Assembly (NCBI RefSeq): GCF_029690045.1
Contig: NZ_CP121464.1
Coordinates: 1,798,001-1,862,000, forward strand
DNA length: 64,000 nt
DNA from: Janthinobacterium rivuli
Lineage (GTDB): Bacteria > Pseudomonadota > Gammaproteobacteria > Burkholderiales > Burkholderiaceae_D
Reading direction: 5' to 3'
This document shows positions 56,245 through 64,000 of this stretch, one piece after another. The notes under the pieces were generated by a model. That model had not been told where the DNA came from and did no database searches. It saw nothing but the letters and a program-made list of their open reading frames with translations. Both the position numbers and the translations under genes were made by a program. Numbering within the stretch: the first letter of the stretch is position 1; the number at the start of each line of letters is the position of its first letter.

Positions 56245-58314
56245 TCAGAAGCGCGACGTCAGGCCGACGAACATGCGCCGTCCCGGCACATAATAGTCGA
56301 CCAGTCCATCGGCCATCGGGCCCTTCTTGAACAGGTTCTGCACGCCGCCACGCACGGTCCACTGCGGCGTGACCTTGTACGACACGACGGTGTCGACGAT
56401 GGTGTAGGCCTTGTCGGCCAGCTTGCCCGCATCGAGTTCCTTGCCCGTGTACTGGGCCGACACTTCGCCGAACAGCTGGTCGTTGACTTGCCAGCCCAGC
56501 GCCGAGTACCACGACAGTTTTGGCGTGGAGAGCAGGTTGGCGCCCGTCGTCAGGTTTTTCGCTTCCGCCATGTAGGTGACGTTGTTACGCCAGTTCAGGT
56601 TTTTCGTCAGCGGGATGGTGGCCGTCGCTTCCAGGCCGCTGGTGCGCGCCTTCTGGATATTCGTCATCTTGGTCCACCAGCGCTGCTGGTAAAAGCCCAG
56701 CGGCGCATAGTCGATCTTGTTCTTGAAATCCGTGTGGAAGTAAGTCAGGCCCACGTCCCAGCCATTCTGTTCCCACGCCACGCCGATCTCGCCGGCCGTG
56801 CTCGTTTCCGGCTTCAAGTCCGCATTGCCGGCCATGTAGCAGGAACCGGTGACGTAGCCCAGCGGTTTCAGGCTGCCGCAACCGCGTCCGCCCGAATTGG
56901 TCGCCGCCGCCGGCGAGTTTTCCTTCAGGCTCGGGGCGCGGAAGCCTTGCGAGACGCCGCCCTTGATGGTCCAGGCGGGAGCAGGGTGGTACACCAGATA
57001 CAGGCGCGGGCTGTAGTGGTTGCCGAACTTGCTGTGGTGATCGAGGCGCAGACCGGCCGTGGCCGTCAGGTTGTCGCGCAGGAACAGCTGATCTTCCGCA
57101 AACAGGGCCGACGTAGTGCCGGACAAGGTCGCGCCACTCACGGTGTTGCCCAGGTAATCGGTGGGCACGGTGCCGATGGTATTCGTGTTCGTCAGTTCCT
57201 GGTGCTTCCACTGGCCGCCCATCACCAGCATCTGCTCGATACCGCCCCAGCCGACCCGTTTTTCCAGGCTGGCATCGAGCGTGCTGTCCTTGGACTTCGC
57301 CACCGTGCCGACGTCCTGGTTATCGAAGTCGTTGTGATACAGGTTGACCGTCGTCTTGCCGAAGTCCCAGCGGCCTTCGTAGCCGAGGCTGACGCTCTTG
57401 CGTATCAGCTTGTTGGCGCCCCAGCTGTCGACCAGCGGTTCACCGTCCGCATCACGCGCGCTCGAAGTGCTGGCTTCCTGCCTGCCATAGCTGGCGTCCA
57501 GCGACAGGTTCTGTTTCTTGCCCAGCGCCCAGGTCAGCTGGCCCGAGACAGTCTGGTTGCGTTCGCCGCCCATGCTGCCCGCTTTATCGAAGAATTTTTC
57601 ATCGGGATTCTGGCGCGTCTGGCTCACGCCCAGGCGCATGCCGACCGTGTCCGACAAGGGGCCAGCCAGGTTCACGCCCAGCTGGTGCGCCGTGCCGCGG
57701 CCGCTGTCCTGCGGCTGCGTGTAGTTGGCCGTGGCCGAACCGTTCCACTTGCCAGGCACCTTGCGCGTGATGATGTTGATCACGCCGCCCATGGCGTCCG
57801 AGCCGTACAGCGAGGACATGGGGCCGCGCACCACTTCGATACGTTCGATCATGTCGGGCGAAATCCAGTTCAAGTCCTGGCGGCCCAGGTCGGGACGGTA
57901 CGCCGTGTCGGCCGAGCTGCCCACGCGCTTGCCATCGACCAGGATCAAGGTGTATTTGTCGGGCAAGCCGCGCAGCTTGATCTTCGACGCTTCGTCTTCG
58001 GTGCCGGTGCCGCCCGTCACGCCGGGGATGCGGCGCAGCAGGGTGTTGAGGTCATACACGGGCTGGCGCTCGATTTCCTCGCGCGTGATGACGCTGATGC
58101 TGGCCGGCGCATCCTTGATGTCGATGGCCGTGCCGGAGGCGGTGACGACCACCGTGTTCATGGTGGGATCGGCGGCCACATTGCCTTCGGCCCAGGCGCT
58201 GCTGACGGCCAGCGACAGCAGGCAGGGCAGGAGCAGGGCGGCGGAATGCATGGAGCGGACGGGAGTGGAAACGGGGGCTGCGAAGGTTGCAAAAGCGGGA
58301 CTACGCTTGGTCAT
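56245..58314 (-). CDS. TonB-dependent siderophore-type receptor (FepA/CirA-like)
   Basis: 689 aa. Signal region ending SLAVSSAWA, TonB box-like MNTVVVTASG, a plug (IKDAPASISVITREEIERQP, LLRRIPGVTGG, IERIEVVRGPMSSLYGSDAMGG) and a 22-strand-type barrel ending VGLTSRF with terminal Phe. Plug spacing resembles the IrgA/CirA/FepA group of catecholate iron receptors. The Fur box about 90 bp upstream supports iron-controlled expression. The first ATG gives an unusually long N-terminus (about 40 residues); a later ATG (58251) is possible. Confidence 0.9.
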   Translation of the reverse strand: MTKRSPAFATFAAPVSTPVRSMHSAALLLPCLLSLAVSSAWAEGNVAADPTMNTVVVTASGTAIDIKDAPASISVITREEIERQPVYDLNTLLRRIPGVTGGTGTEDEASKIKLRGLPDKYTLILVDGKRVGSSADTAYRPDLGRQDLNWISPDMIERIEVVRGPMSSLYGSDAMGGVINIITRKVPGKWNGSATANYTQPQDSGRGTAHQLGVNLAGPLSDTVGMRLGVSQTRQNPDEKFFDKAGSMGGERNQTVSGQLTWALGKKQNLSLDASYGRQEASTSSARDADGEPLVDSWGANKLIRKSVSLGYEGRWDFGKTTVNLYHNDFDNQDVGTVAKSKDSTLDASLEKRVGWGGIEQMLVMGGQWKHQELTNTNTIGTVPTDYLGNTVSGATLSGTTSALFAEDQLFLRDNLTATAGLRLDHHSKFGNHYSPRLYLVYHPAPAWTIKGGVSQGFRAPSLKENSPAAATNSGGRGCGSLKPLGYVTGSCYMAGNADLKPETSTAGEIGVAWEQNGWDVGLTYFHTDFKNKIDYAPLGFYQQRWWTKMTNIQKARTSGLEATATIPLTKNLNWRNNVTYMAEAKNLTTGANLLSTPKLSWYSALGWQVNDQLFGEVSAQYTGKELDAGKLADKAYTIVDTVVSYKVTPQWTVRGGVQNLFKKGPMADGLVDYYVPGRRMFVGLTSRF

Positions 58315-58402
58315 GGTGAACTTTCCGGATGTTGTTATTTCCTGGCTGCCTTCCGGGTGGCTCGGGTATGAATGAAAAGAGAATAAACTGCGCTCGAATT
58401 CT

Positions 58403-58431
58403 GATAATGAGAATAAGAATCGTTCTTATTG
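58403..58431. promoter_or_regulatory. Fur box
   Basis: Begins GATAATGAGAAT and contains the near-palindrome AATAAGAA-TCG-TTCTTATT (58412-58430), a good match to the GATAAT-repeat Fur consensus. It lies between the TonB receptor and the divergent Pro-rich exported protein, so it could control both. Confidence 0.82.
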
Positions 58432-58556
58432 TAATGCCATGCTGGCAAGAAGGAAAGTGATGAGAGGAAATAAAACACCGTTGCAACATGTGCATGGTAT
58501 CTGGCGCCGTGTGTGCCAATAATGAAAGCGGTAAGATCGATGCTTGGGGAGGTGGC

Positions 58557-58994
58557 ATGAAGACGATGATAAAAACCATACCGGCGCTGGCCTGCGCCAT
58601 CGTGCTCGCTGGCGGCCATGCATGGGCGCAGGAGCCGGCGGCGCCTGCTGAGTCCTTGCCTGAGCCTTTGCCCGTGTGCCAGCTCGACCCGCGCGACAGC
58701 GGCAAGCTGGCCGTGGAGCCATGCCGCCCGGCACCGCCCGTGCAGCCGCGCCGTTCCGTGGCACAGGTGATCGGCCGCATGCCGGCCCAGCCTGCGCCTC
58801 CCGTCGTGCCCATGGCGCCTCTGCCGCCCAGCCCGGCCGTGCCGATGCCGCGCGCGCCGCAGCCCATCGGCGCATGCGACACGGGCGGTTGCCGCGATGC
58901 GGCCGGCGCGCGCTACAACGGCGCGGGCAACGCCACGCTCGATGCCAACGGGCGCATCTGCCACCGCAATGGCGCATTCATCCAGTGTTTTTAA
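58557..58994 (+). CDS. Pro-rich exported hypothetical protein
   Basis: 145 aa. Signal peptide (TIPALACAIVLAGGHAWA, then QEP), a Pro/Ala-rich linker (VPMAPLPPSPAVPMPRAPQP) and a cysteine-rich C-terminus (IGACDTGGCRDAAGARYNG, ANGRICHRNGAFIQCF) with four cysteines. Ribosome site GGGGAGG before the ATG at 58557; the longer open frame to 58488 lacks support. Family not recognised by name. Divergent from the TonB receptor across the Fur box. Confidence 0.7.
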   Translation: MKTMIKTIPALACAIVLAGGHAWAQEPAAPAESLPEPLPVCQLDPRDSGKLAVEPCRPAPPVQPRRSVAQVIGRMPAQPAPPVVPMAPLPPSPAVPMPRAPQPIGACDTGGCRDAAGARYNGAGNATLDANGRICHRNGAFIQCF

Positions 58995-59061
58995 CCCTGC
59001 CACTGGCTGGTGTTGCAAGTTTTCGCTCGGTGAGCGTAAAAATGGCTACAATTGTCGCTGA

Positions 59062-59085
59062 CATTACGTTTACGTAAACGTAATG
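59062..59085. promoter_or_regulatory. 24-bp perfect palindromic operator
   Basis: The half-site CATTACGTTTAC is followed by its exact reverse complement, with core TTTACGTAAA, 66 bp before the SDR start codon. A TACAAT (-10-like, 59047-59052) sits just upstream, so a bound protein would cover the first transcribed bases. It resembles MerR-family LiuR-type operators of branched-chain amino acid catabolism genes (recollection). Confidence 0.8.
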
Positions 59086-59150
59086 ATGGCATCATGTGCC
59101 ATGCAACTATCAGGCGCCGGGAACACGGCACTTATTACTCAGGAGATTTC

Positions 59151-59909
59151 ATGCAGATTCAGGACAATGTATTCATCATCACGGGCGGCGCATCGGGCCT
59201 GGGTGCGGCCACGGCGCGCATGCTGACGGCGGCCGGCGGCAAGGTCGTGCTGGCAGACGTGCAGACGGAGGCGGGCCAGGCGCTGGCAGCGGAACTGAAC
59301 GGCGTGTTCGTGCAGTGCGACGTGACGTCGGAAGATGACGGCCTGGCCGTGGTGGCGGCCGCGACCAAATTAGGTACCTTGCGCGGCCTGGTCAACTGCG
59401 CCGGCGTGGCGCCGGCCGTGAAAACCGTGGGCAAGGATGGCCCGCATCCGCTGGCCCTGTTCCAGAAAGTCGTCAACATCAACCTGGTCGGCACCTTCAA
59501 TATGTGCCGCCTGGCGGCCGACGCCATGGCCAAGCAGGATGCCACCGCTGAAGGCGAGCGCGGCGTCATCATCAACACGGCGTCCGTGGCGGCCTACGAT
59601 GGCCAGATCGGCCAGGCCGCGTATGCGTCGTCGAAGGCGGCCGTGGTGGGGCTGACCCTGCCGATGGCGCGCGACCTGTCGCGCAACGGCATCCGCGTGA
59701 TGACGGTGGCGCCCGGCATTTTCGAAACGCCGATGTTGCTGGGCATGCCGGCCGAAGTGCAGGATGCGCTGGGCAAGATGGTGCCGTTCCCATCGCGCCT
59801 GGGCAAGCCAGGCGAATACGCGCAACTGGTGAAAGCCATCGTGGAAAACGTCATGCTCAATGGCGAGACTATCCGCCTGGACGGCGCGATCCGCATGCAG
59901 CCAAAGTAA
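59151..59909 (+). CDS. SDR, 3-hydroxyacyl-CoA dehydrogenase type 2-like
   Basis: 252 aa. NAD-binding TGGASGLG (10-17), VLADVQTEAG with the NAD-selecting Asp, NCAGVAPA, the catalytic Ser in NTASVAAYDG and Tyr-Lys in YASSK. The layout (ALFQKVVNINLVGTFNMCRL, GERGVIINTASVAA, GIFETPML, FPSRLGKPGEYAQLV) matches the HSD17B10/FadB2x group, which oxidises 2-methyl-3-hydroxybutyryl-CoA and other short 3-hydroxyacyl-CoAs. The start at 59151 has AGGAG upstream. The palindrome upstream fits control by acyl-CoA metabolism. Confidence 0.87.
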   Translation: MQIQDNVFIITGGASGLGAATARMLTAAGGKVVLADVQTEAGQALAAELNGVFVQCDVTSEDDGLAVVAAATKLGTLRGLVNCAGVAPAVKTVGKDGPHPLALFQKVVNINLVGTFNMCRLAADAMAKQDATAEGERGVIINTASVAAYDGQIGQAAYASSKAAVVGLTLPMARDLSRNGIRVMTVAPGIFETPMLLGMPAEVQDALGKMVPFPSRLGKPGEYAQLVKAIVENVMLNGETIRLDGAIRMQPK

Positions 59910-59943
59910 GTTGGGCATGATTTGATGTAGGATACCCCCGTAT

Positions 59944-59981
59944 GGGGCGTACAGCCTTGCTCGGCTGTGCGCCCTTTTTTT
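59944..59981 (+). terminator. intrinsic terminator of the SDR gene
   Basis: GGGCG-T-ACAGCC (59945-59956), loop TTGCTC, GGCTGT-G-CGCCC (59963-59974), then seven T residues. It ends only 12 nt before the ggt start codon, so ggt must start transcription inside or just before it, or rely on read-through. Confidence 0.88.
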
Positions 59982-59993
59982 ATCGGAGAATCC

Positions 59994-61769
59994 ATGATCA
60001 CATTGAAGCCGCTGGCGCTGAGCCTGACCTTGCTGGGAGCCCTGGCTGCCAGTCCCGCATTTGCCGAGGTGCCGCAAAAGGCGCCGGAAATCGCCACCGC
60101 GTATGCGGAAAAATCGGGCTGGGCGGCGCAGAAATTCATGGTCGCCGCCGCCAATCCGCTGGCCGCCGATGCTGGCTACCAGATGCTGAAAAAGGGCGGC
60201 AGCGCCATCGACGCGGCCATCGCCACGCAGCTGGTACTCACCTTGGTCGAGCCGCAATCATCGGGCATCGGCGGCGGCGCATTCCTGCTGTACTCCACGG
60301 CCAAGGGCGTGCAGGCGTTCGACGGGCGCGAAACGGCGCCGGCCGCCGCCGATGAACACCTGTTTCAGAATGCGGACGGCAGCCCCGTCTCGCGCGCCAC
60401 GGGCGTGGTGGGCGGACGTTCCGTGGGCGCGCCCGGCGTGCTGCGCATGCTGGAACTGGCGCACAAGGAACACGGCAAGCTGCCGTGGGCCACCCTGTTC
60501 GGCCCCGCCATCAAGTTGGCGTACGGCGGCTTTCCCGTCAGCCAGCGTCTCAACGGCTTGCTGAACTGGGACCAGGCCCTGAAGCGCGACCCCGTCGCCG
60601 CCGCCTATTTCTATGACAAAGAGGGCAAGGCCTGGCCCGTCGGCCACGTGCTGAAAAACCCGCAGCTGGCGCGCACCCTGCGCGAGATCGCCCGTGGCGG
60701 CGCCGACGCCTTTTACAACGGCCGCATCGCGCGCGACATCGCCGCCAAGGTGGCGTCGCACCCGACCAATCCCGGCAAGCTGACGGCGCAGGACATCGCC
60801 GGCTACCGGGCCAAGGTGCGCGAACCCGTCTGCAGCGATTACAAGGCCTGGACCGTGTGCGGCATGCCGCCGCCATCGTCGGGCGGCATCGCCATCGCGC
60901 AGATGCTGGGCATCCTGGAAGTGAAGGATATCCGCCCGTATGCACCCGTCGACGGCGTGCTCGATGCGCAAGCGATCCACCTGTTCTCGGAAGCGGGGCG
61001 CCTGGCCTACGCGGACCGCAACCGCTACGTGGCCGACACGGACTTCGTGCCGCTGCCCGGCAACGGTATCGCCTCGATGCTCGATAAAACCTATCTGGCG
61101 CAGCGCGCCTCGCTGATCGGCGACAAATCCATGGGCAAAGCCAAACCCGGCACGCCGCCCGGCATGCAGGTGGCGTGGGGCATGGATAACGCGCTGCAGC
61201 GCCCGTCGACGTCGCACCTGGTGGCCGTCGACGCGTTTGGGGGCGGCTTGTCGATGACCACCAGCGTGGAAGACGCCTTCGGTTCGCGCCAGATGGTCGA
61301 CGGCTTTTTGCTCAATAACCAGCTGACGGATTTCTCGTTCGATTCGCGCGATGCGGACGGTCCCATCGCCAACCGCGTCGAAGCGGGCAAGCGTCCGCGC
61401 AGCGCCATGTCGCCCACCCTCGTGTTCGAGAAGGGCACGCACAAGCTGGTGCTGGCGACGGGTTCGCCCGGCGGCTCGTCCATCATCAATTATGTCGCCA
61501 AGGTCCTCGTCGGCACCATGGACTGGGGCTTGAACGTGCAGCAGGCGATCAGCCTGCCGAACTTCGGCAGCCGCAACGGTCCGACGGAACTGGAAAAAGG
61601 CCGCGCGCCGGCCGCGCAAGTCGAGGCGCTGCAGGCCATGGGCCACGAGGTGCGCGTCATCGAACAGAACTCGGGCTTGCAGGGCATCATGCGCCTGAAT
61701 GCGCATGGCAAGGATTTCTGGTTTGGGGGGGCGGATCCACGGCGTGAAGGCATGGTCAGGGGTGATTGA
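59994..61769 (+). CDS. ggt: gamma-glutamyltransferase
   Basis: 591 aa proenzyme that self-cleaves into two subunits in the periplasm. Signal peptide (LALSLTLLGALAASPAFA). The N-nucleophile is the Thr at about 406 in RPSTSHLVAVDA; other family motifs: SGIGGGAFLL, DGRETAPAAA, VGAPG, GNIASML-like GNGIASMLD, and SPGGSSIINYV near the end. Hydrolyses or transfers the gamma-glutamyl group of glutathione. The start at 59994 has CGGAGA upstream. It begins right after a strong terminator. Confidence 0.93.
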   Translation: MITLKPLALSLTLLGALAASPAFAEVPQKAPEIATAYAEKSGWAAQKFMVAAANPLAADAGYQMLKKGGSAIDAAIATQLVLTLVEPQSSGIGGGAFLLYSTAKGVQAFDGRETAPAAADEHLFQNADGSPVSRATGVVGGRSVGAPGVLRMLELAHKEHGKLPWATLFGPAIKLAYGGFPVSQRLNGLLNWDQALKRDPVAAAYFYDKEGKAWPVGHVLKNPQLARTLREIARGGADAFYNGRIARDIAAKVASHPTNPGKLTAQDIAGYRAKVREPVCSDYKAWTVCGMPPPSSGGIAIAQMLGILEVKDIRPYAPVDGVLDAQAIHLFSEAGRLAYADRNRYVADTDFVPLPGNGIASMLDKTYLAQRASLIGDKSMGKAKPGTPPGMQVAWGMDNALQRPSTSHLVAVDAFGGGLSMTTSVEDAFGSRQMVDGFLLNNQLTDFSFDSRDADGPIANRVEAGKRPRSAMSPTLVFEKGTHKLVLATGSPGGSSIINYVAKVLVGTMDWGLNVQQAISLPNFGSRNGPTELEKGRAPAAQVEALQAMGHEVRVIEQNSGLQGIMRLNAHGKDFWFGGADPRREGMVRGD

Positions 61770-61807
61770 CTTTTTGATTGCTACTGTTTAGCCCAAAGGC
61801 AAAAGCT

Positions 61808-61834
61808 GGGGTCAGACCCGACGGGTCTGACCCC
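61808..61834. repeat. dispersed GGGGTC-type palindromic repeat, copy 2
   Basis: GGGGTCAGACCCG (61808-61820) and CGGGTCTGACCCC (61822-61834), perfect 13-bp arms with a single A between them. Same family as 10925-10955; lies between ggt and the patatin gene. Confidence 0.85.
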
Positions 61835-61877
61835 GAATCTTTTCCACAAAGCATCCAGACCCTGCTAATCTGCCGGC

Positions 61878-63047
61878 ATGGGAATGCAAAATAAAACAGG
61901 CTTGATATTGACGGGAGGAGGCGCCCGTGCCGCCTACCAGGTGGGCGTGCTGCAGGCGATTTCGGCGATACTGTGGGAAGCGGGCTGGGCGCCGGCGCGC
62001 AACCCGTTCGACATCATCTGCGGCACCTCGGCTGGCGCCATCAACGCCACGGCGCTGGCCTGCCGCGCCGACAATTTCGGCGAAGGTGTGCAAAAGCTGC
62101 TCGACGTGTGGCAGCACATCGAAGTCGAGCAAGTCTACCGCGCCGACTCGCTGGGCGTGATCCGCTCGGGCGCGCGCTGGCTGTCGTTGCTGTCGTTCGG
62201 CTGGCTGCTGCGCCAGTGGCATGCGTCGCCGCCCAGTTCCCTGCTCGACAATACTCCGCTGGTCAGCCTGCTGCACCGCATGCTCGACCTGCCGCGCCTG
62301 GACGCGGCCCTGGCCGACGGCTTGCTGCATGCGCTGGCCGTGACGGCGTCGTCGTATTCGGGCAGCCGCCACATGACGTTTTACCAGACTGCTGAGGATA
62401 TCGCGCCATGGGTGCGCACGCAGCGCCTGGCCCTGCCGGACCAGATCGGCGTGGAGCACTTGCTCGCCTCGGCCGCCATCCCCTTCATCTTCCCCGCCGT
62501 GCCCCTGTACGTGGGCGGCCAGCGCGAATACTGCGGCGACGGTTCCATGCGCCAGCTGGCGCCGATCTCGCCGGCGATCCACCTGGGCGCGAACAAGGTG
62601 CTGGTGGTGGGCGCGGGGCGCATGACGGAACCGGCGCCGGCCGCGTCCGAAGCGGCGCGCTACCCGAGCCTGGCGCAGATCGCCGGACATGCGCTGTCGT
62701 CGATTTTCCTCGATGGCCTGGCCGTCGACATCGAACGCCTGAACCGCATCAACCTGACTCTGTCGATGCTGCCACCCGAGTTGCTGGGCAAGACGGCCTT
62801 GCGTCCCGTGGAGTTGCTCGTCATCGCGCCGTCCGAGCGCCTCGACGCCATCGCCAGCCGGCATATCGGCAGTTTGCCGCGTCCCATCCGCACCATGTTG
62901 TCCGGTATCGGCGCGGCCGAAGCGCGCGGCGCGGCGCTGGCATCGTATTTATTGTTCGAATCGACGTATACTAACGAGCTGATCCGTCTTGGACAGCGCG
63001 ATACGCAAGCCCGCAAGGATGATGTCCTGGCGTTCTTTGGTTCCTGA
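61878..63047 (+). CDS. patatin-like phospholipase
   Basis: 389 aa, cytoplasmic or membrane-associated lipid hydrolase. Oxyanion hole GGGARAAY (13-20), nucleophile Ser51 in GTSAG, and the dyad Asp in DGSMRQ (about 222), where the usual DGG is replaced by DGS. A hydrophobic helix (WLSLLSFGWLLRQW) follows. The C-terminal ~100 residues (VELLVIAPSERLDAIA) form the domain common in bacterial patatins of this size. Separated from ggt by a palindromic repeat. Confidence 0.88.
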   Translation: MGMQNKTGLILTGGGARAAYQVGVLQAISAILWEAGWAPARNPFDIICGTSAGAINATALACRADNFGEGVQKLLDVWQHIEVEQVYRADSLGVIRSGARWLSLLSFGWLLRQWHASPPSSLLDNTPLVSLLHRMLDLPRLDAALADGLLHALAVTASSYSGSRHMTFYQTAEDIAPWVRTQRLALPDQIGVEHLLASAAIPFIFPAVPLYVGGQREYCGDGSMRQLAPISPAIHLGANKVLVVGAGRMTEPAPAASEAARYPSLAQIAGHALSSIFLDGLAVDIERLNRINLTLSMLPPELLGKTALRPVELLVIAPSERLDAIASRHIGSLPRPIRTMLSGIGAAEARGAALASYLLFESTYTNELIRLGQRDTQARKDDVLAFFGS

Positions 63048-63101
63048 GACGGCCCTTGGAGCGGCGTGCGGGTTTTTCGCGTTTTTTTTGACAGGACGAC
63101 T

Positions 63102-64000
63102 GTGCTGGTATTTCGACGTGTTTGCGATGTGGTGTTGTTATTCAGTCTACTGTTGAGTGGCTGGGCCGCGGCGGCGCCCGCGCCCACCCTGCGTTTCGAC
63201 CAGCTCAGCGTCGACCAGGGCCTGGCGCAGGAATCGGTGCTGGCCATCGCCCAGGACCGGCAGGGCTATATGTGGTTCGGCAGCCAGTCTGGCCTGAGCC
63301 GCTACGATGGCTACCGCATGGTCGTCTACAAAAATATCGAAGGCGACAAGACCAGCCTGGCCGACAACTGGGTGGGCGAGCTGCACGTCGATAGCCAGGG
63401 CCAGCTGTGGGTCGGCACCGACAATGGCCTGGACCGCTTCGACGCCGCCAGCCAGACCTTCATCCACTACGCCCCGGCCGAAAAGAGCAAGCGCGGCAAT
63501 GGCAACCGGCATATCCACGCCATCCTCGACGATGGCGCGCGCGGCTTCTGGATCGCCACCTCGGACGGCTTGCAGCATTTCGACCCGGCCACAGGTACCT
63601 TCCGCACCTGGCACCATGAAGAAGGCAAGCCGCACAGCCTGGGCGACAATGAAATCAAGGCGCTGGCGCTGGACGCGCAGCAGCGCCTGTGGATCGGCAC
63701 GGTCACGGGCCTGGACATGCTGGCGCCGGGCAGCGACCGCTTCGAGCACTTTGCCGTCGACACGGATCCTGGCTCGAAGTACAACGTCATCCAGTCGCTG
63801 CTGATCGACCGCCAGCAGAACCTGTGGATCGGCACCATGGCCGGCGCCGAGCGCTGGCGCCTGGGCGCCGCCGGCCAGGCACCGCAGTCGCGCCTGCGCC
63901 TGAATGAAAAACAGGGCTTTTCCGCCATCCGCGTGGCCAGCCTGTATCAGGATATCGACGCCACGGTCTGGCTGGGCAGCAATGCCGATGGCCTGTTCCG
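63102..64000 (+). CDS. propeller sensor protein (Reg_prop), N-terminal part
   Basis: Runs off the right edge, with 299 complete codons visible. GTG start at 63102 with AGGA a few nt upstream and a signal peptide (LVFRRVCDVVLLFSLLLSGWAAA). The mature part shows successive propeller blades: QDRQGYMWFGSQSGLSRYDG, DSQGQLWVGTDNGLDRFD, DDGARGFWIATSDGLQHFD, DAQQRLWIGTVTGLDML, DRQQNLWIGTMAGAERW. As in hybrid two-component systems, a membrane helix and a kinase or GGDEF domain would be expected beyond the edge. Blade sequences differ from those of the kinase at 33273-36245. Confidence 0.85.
   Translation, partial: MLVFRRVCDVVLLFSLLLSGWAAAAPAPTLRFDQLSVDQGLAQESVLAIAQDRQGYMWFGSQSGLSRYDGYRMVVYKNIEGDKTSLADNWVGELHVDSQGQLWVGTDNGLDRFDAASQTFIHYAPAEKSKRGNGNRHIHAILDDGARGFWIATSDGLQHFDPATGTFRTWHHEEGKPHSLGDNEIKALALDAQQRLWIGTVTGLDMLAPGSDRFEHFAVDTDPGSKYNVIQSLLIDRQQNLWIGTMAGAERWRLGAAGQAPQSRLRLNEKQGFSAIRVASLYQDIDATVWLGSNADGLF

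Overview
The window is about 64 kb of high-GC chromosomal DNA from a betaproteobacterium, most likely an Oxalobacteraceae member (Janthinobacterium, Massilia or Duganella type). I infer this from the exbB-exbD-lpxK-kdsB-adk block, a Burkholderiales-type Kdo hydroxylase, DUF4148 and CHAD proteins, and family-typical dispersed palindromes. No database search was possible, so family names rest on motifs read by eye. I saw no tRNA, rRNA, CRISPR array, insertion sequence or prophage. Most genes are housekeeping or envelope genes.

Layout. 1-9.7 kb: the edge of a cyclic-nucleotide-domain protein, cysM, a small HTH regulator with a structured AT-rich upstream region, a translationally coupled moxR-DUF58-transglutaminase-mltB operon, and an HDAC-like amidohydrolase. 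9.9-20.3 kb: the GTPase YlqF/RbgA, an extradiol dioxygenase with a divergent LysR gene, an M1 peptidase with a membrane partner, a plug-less TonB-receptor-like barrel, and dsbA followed by a small two-cysteine membrane protein. 20.3-26.5 kb: an Aae-type aromatic-acid efflux operon (outer-membrane factor, MarR, FUSC, DUF1656, HlyD, LysR). 26.6-36.9 kb: small exported or membrane proteins (one is a paralogue of the protein next to dsbA), an aldo/keto reductase, CYTH-CHAD, kdoO, an LprI-like protein, a large propeller histidine kinase and sodB.

37.1-46.6 kb is a self-contained beta-glucoside uptake and hydrolysis locus: a LacI regulator with three near-identical operators, a periplasmic binding protein, two permeases, a GH1 glucosidase, an ABC ATPase and a TonB receptor. 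It would carry sugar across the outer membrane, then the inner membrane, and hydrolyse it in the cytoplasm. 46.7-55.7 kb holds xseA, a 1.3 kb non-coding interval, exbB-exbD-lpxK-Trm112-kdsB, adk and hppA. 55.9-64 kb holds a His/Gly-rich exported protein, a Fur-box-controlled TonB receptor, an acyl-CoA-type SDR with a 24-bp palindromic operator, ggt, a patatin lipase and the start of a second propeller sensor.

The most unusual feature is the non-coding interval between xseA and exbB (48157-49215). It contains seven same-strand copies of a ~97-bp unit, 136-170 bp apart. Each has an IHF-consensus-like site followed 42 bp later (41 bp once) by a DnaA box inside an inverted repeat. There is no dnaA gene nearby. 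This looks like a DnaA-titrating or DnaA-inactivating locus of the datA kind, or less likely an origin-like element, built from regular tandem DnaA/IHF modules that I do not recognise from described systems.
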